Below are positions 31,535 through 33,482 of a stretch of DNA of 33,482 bases, piece by piece. Each line of letters begins with the position of its first letter. Position 1 is the stretch's first letter. Source of the DNA: Deltaproteobacteria bacterium. Lineage in GTDB: Bacteria > Desulfobacterota > Anaeroferrophillalia > Anaeroferrophillales > Tharpellaceae. The stretch is taken from contig JAFGVI010000080.1 of assembly GCA_016938065.1 (NCBI GenBank), positions 1 to 33,482 of the forward strand, given 5' to 3'. The notes beneath the pieces were generated by a model, which saw nothing but the letters and a program-made list of their open reading frames with translations, was not told where the DNA came from and made no database searches. Position numbers and translations under genes: made by a program.

Positions 31535-31732
31535 ATGAGTATCACAAAAGAAACCCCGATTCGTGACCTGTTGACCAAATATCCGAAAGCGGCTGAAGTC
31601 TTTGTTGAGAAGGGGATGGCTTGTCTGGGGTGCGCGGCCTCCATGTTTGAAACTGTGGAAGAGGGAGCCGCGGCGCATGGCATTGATGTCGATGCGCTGC
31701 TGGTCGAAATGAATAAAGTCCTCAAAAATTAA
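31535..31732 (+). CDS. DUF1858 redox-disulfide small protein
   Basis: A 65-residue protein of the DUF1858 family (ITKETPIRDLLTKYPKAAEVFVEKGMACLGC). Cys30 and Cys33 form a CLGC motif thought to be a redox disulfide or cluster-associated pair. The family includes the N-terminal domains of ScdA/RIC-type repair proteins and proteins associated with hybrid-cluster protein genes; its function is not established. A strong AAAGGAG precedes the ATG. It starts 14 bases after rng and ends two bases before the tlyA GTG, so it shares their transcript. Confidence 0.9.
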   Translation: MSITKETPIRDLLTKYPKAAEVFVEKGMACLGCAASMFETVEEGAAAHGIDVDALLVEMNKVLKN

Positions 31733-31734
31733 CT

Positions 31735-32487
31735 GTGGTTAAAGAGCGTATCGATATTCTGCTGGTGCAGCGGGGGCTGGCCGCCAGTCGCGAACGGGCC
31801 GCAGCACTGGTGCTGGCCGGGAAAGTCGTTTGCGGTGAGCACCTGGTCGAAAAGGCCGGCAGTCGCGTCGACAGCAGTGCCGAGATCAGATTAAAGGGTG
31901 AAGATATCCCTTTTGTCGGCCGCGGCGGGCTTAAACTTGATGCGGCGCTGCAGGCCTTTCAGGTTGAGGTTGCTGACCGGGTGGCGCTTGATATCGGGGC
32001 TTCAACTGGTGGTTTCACGGATTGTCTTCTTCAGCACGGAGTTCGGCGGGTCTATGCCCTGGACGTTGGTTACGGGCAGCTGGCCTGGTCTCTGCGCAAT
32101 GATGCAAGGGTAGTGGTGATGGAGCGCACCAATATTCGTAATTCGGTGCGAGCTGATTTTGAGGATCAGCTGGAGTTGGCGGTGCTGGATCTCTCTTTTG
32201 TTTCTCTGACTAAAGTTCTGCCGGTAGTGGCGCAACTCTTAGAGCCCGGGGCTCCGGTTGTGGCTCTGGTCAAGCCCCAGTTTGAAGTCGGCAAAGGGGA
32301 GGTTGGTAAAGGTGGCATTGTCCGCGATGCAGAGAAACGCGAAGCCGCTCTTGCTAAGGTTTGCAGTTTTGCTCAAGAGCATGGTTTCAGCCATCATCAG
32401 ACCATTACCTCACCGGTTTTAGGTCAGAAAGGCAATGTTGAATATCTGATCTATTTGACGGTAAAGGGTTTTCCCAAAGAGATATAG
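31735..32487 (+). CDS. tlyA: TlyA-family rRNA methyltransferase (S4 domain + FtsJ-like)
   Basis: A 250-residue protein beginning with an S4 RNA-binding domain (residues 3-60: ERIDILLVQRGLAASRERAAALVLAGKVV). The FtsJ-like SAM methyltransferase domain follows, with VALDIGASTGGFTDCLLQHG (SAM motif), VYALDVGYGQLAWSLR and AVLDLSFVSLTKVLP. VALVKPQFEVGKGEVGKGGIV, the conserved TlyA segment, is also present. Members 2'-O-methylate 16S and/or 23S rRNA (C1409/C1920 in Mycobacterium); some are called haemolysin A for historical reasons, and no haemolysin activity is implied here. It starts with GTG. It sits downstream of rng and the DUF1858 gene, consistent with an RNA-metabolism group. Confidence 0.94.
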   Translation: MVKERIDILLVQRGLAASRERAAALVLAGKVVCGEHLVEKAGSRVDSSAEIRLKGEDIPFVGRGGLKLDAALQAFQVEVADRVALDIGASTGGFTDCLLQHGVRRVYALDVGYGQLAWSLRNDARVVVMERTNIRNSVRADFEDQLELAVLDLSFVSLTKVLPVVAQLLEPGAPVVALVKPQFEVGKGEVGKGGIVRDAEKREAALAKVCSFAQEHGFSHHQTITSPVLGQKGNVEYLIYLTVKGFPKEI

Positions 32488-32512
32488 AACCAGAGGTTAT
32501 AAGATAACAACC

Positions 32513-33482
32513 ATGAAAAGAGAGTCGATTAAAGCCCAGCTTTTCGGCGAATCGGTGATCCGGGGGATGACCCGTCTCTGCCGGAAGTATGACGGGGTGA
32601 ACTTAAGTCAGGGGTTTCCCGATTTTCCGGCTCCGCCGATGATTAAAGAGGCGGCCTGCAAGGCGGTAATGGCAGATGTTAATCAGTATGCCATCACCTG
32701 GGGGTCGGCTGCGCTGCGGGCGGCCATTGTCAAAAAAATGCAGGCCTTTTACGGCATGGCGATTGATAGCGAAACCGAGATTACGGTTACCTGCGGTGCT
32801 ACTGAAGCGATGATGTCGGCCCTGCTCGCGGTGGTCAACCCCGGTGACGAAGTGATTATCTTCGCCCCGTTTTATGAAAATTACGGTCCCGATGCGATTA
32901 TCTGCGGCGCGGTGCCGCGCCATGTTCAGCTGCAGGCTCCGGACTGGCACTTTGACCGGGTGGAACTGGAAGCCGCTTTTACAGCAAAGACCCGGGCGAT
33001 CATTATCAATACGCCGCATAATCCGACCGGTAAGGTTTTTACCCGGGATGAGCTTGAAATCATTGCCGAACTCTGCTGTCGTCATGATGTGCTGGCGATT
33101 ACCGATGAGATCTATGAGCATATAATCTATGACGGGGTTGCGCATCTGCCCCTGGCCACCCTGCCGGGCATGGCCGGGCGCACTATTACAATTAACGGAA
33201 TTTCCAAGACCTACAGCGTAACCGGCTGGCGGATCGGTTATTGTCTGGCGGCTCCTGCAATTACTTCCGGCATTCGTAAGATTCACGATTTTCTGACGGT
33301 CGGGGCTCCGGCGCCGCTGCAGGAGGCGGCCGCGGTGATGATGGGCTGCGGCGCTGACTACTATGCCGATCTGGCGCAGTTTTACAGAGAAAAGCGGGAT
33401 TTTCTGCTCAAGGTGTTGACCGATGTCGGTTTTCGCTGCCATGTGCCCCAGGGCGCCTACTACATCATGGCTGATTTTCGCA
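32513..33482 (+). CDS. PLP-dependent aminotransferase (KAT/YbdL type), cut by window end
   Basis: The first 323 codons of an aminotransferase that runs off the right edge without a stop. It begins MKRESIKAQLFGESVIRGM. LSQGFPDFPAPPMIKEAA and VTCGATEAMMSALLAVVNPGDEV are typical of the kynurenine/methionine aminotransferase (YbdL) group. NTPHNPTGKVF binds PLP, and the Schiff-base lysine is in GISKTYSVTGWRIGY. GAYYIMADF near the edge fits the C-terminal small domain. Substrates may be methionine, glutamine or aromatic 2-oxo acids; I cannot choose. About 60-70 residues are missing to the usual length of about 385. It starts 25 bases after tlyA, with AGAGG about 17 bases before the ATG, a weak ribosome site. 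Confidence 0.9.
   Translation, partial: MKRESIKAQLFGESVIRGMTRLCRKYDGVNLSQGFPDFPAPPMIKEAACKAVMADVNQYAITWGSAALRAAIVKKMQAFYGMAIDSETEITVTCGATEAMMSALLAVVNPGDEVIIFAPFYENYGPDAIICGAVPRHVQLQAPDWHFDRVELEAAFTAKTRAIIINTPHNPTGKVFTRDELEIIAELCCRHDVLAITDEIYEHIIYDGVAHLPLATLPGMAGRTITINGISKTYSVTGWRIGYCLAAPAITSGIRKIHDFLTVGAPAPLQEAAAVMMGCGADYYADLAQFYREKRDFLLKVLTDVGFRCHVPQGAYYIMADFR

Noticed and set aside
1-33482. Mobile elements, CRISPR arrays, tRNA genes and phage remnants
   Set aside because: I saw no transposase, integrase, regularly spaced direct repeats, cloverleaf sequences with CCA ends or structural phage genes; gene order and codon style look uniform throughout.

Overview
The window reads as ordinary chromosome of a Gram-negative, probably anaerobic or microaerophilic bacterium of the deltaproteobacterial type (Desulfobacterota sensu lato). 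This placement is inferred from gene content only. The pointers are a menaquinone gene of the futalosine pathway (mqnD), a HemY-type protoporphyrinogen oxidase next to a short ferrochelatase, a ferritin-like/cytochrome c/rubredoxin/flavodoxin oxygen-defence cassette, a DUF3786 Fe-S protein, a DUF1858 protein, type IV pilin-like proteins with an ExeA-type ATPase, and the radical SAM-DUF2344/RNase G pair. Coding density is very high. I saw no tRNA, rRNA, CRISPR array, insertion sequence, integrase or phage gene.

Layout. Bases 1-334 hold no convincing gene but contain a long imperfect palindrome (142-235). Two tandem, mutually similar prepilin-like genes follow on the + strand (335-1736). They meet, tail to tail, a long run of minus-strand genes covering 15312 down to 1729. 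In transcription order these are dusB, rnhA, an AlaC-type aminotransferase, hom, mqnD, a secreted chalcone-isomerase-like protein, hemH, hemG (HemY type), a GT4 glycosyltransferase, an ExeA-like AAA ATPase with an unusual C-terminus, an ABC ATPase, an ABC-2 permease and a membrane-anchored TPR-like protein. The last four plus the pilins look like a pilus or secretion accessory locus. The middle is respiratory cofactor (heme, menaquinone) and amino-acid metabolism.

From 15456 to the right edge everything is on the + strand. First comes an envelope and isoprenoid operon (uppS-cdsA-dxr-rseP), with a near-perfect hairpin between dxr and rseP, followed by tsaB. Next is an overlapping pair of a DUF3786 Fe-S protein and a double-domain SagB/nitroreductase-type protein. 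A redox-defence cassette follows (ferritin-like protein, monoheme cytochrome c, rubredoxin, flavodoxin), closed by a good intrinsic terminator. Then come a lone rfbD, two FlgO-like lipoproteins and a second terminator-like structure. A TIM-barrel epimerase-like gene, a radical SAM-DUF2344 fusion, rng, a DUF1858 gene, tlyA and a KAT/YbdL-type aminotransferase cut by the window end complete the region.

Most of the window is housekeeping. The parts most worth a second look are the DUF3786 + tandem SagB-like pair, the ExeA-type ATPase whose periplasmic part appears to be an NTF2-like domain beside a PilGHI-like ABC module and paralogous pilins, the CHI-like protein inside a heme/menaquinone cluster, the paired FlgO-like lipoproteins away from flagellar genes, and the two intergenic palindromes.
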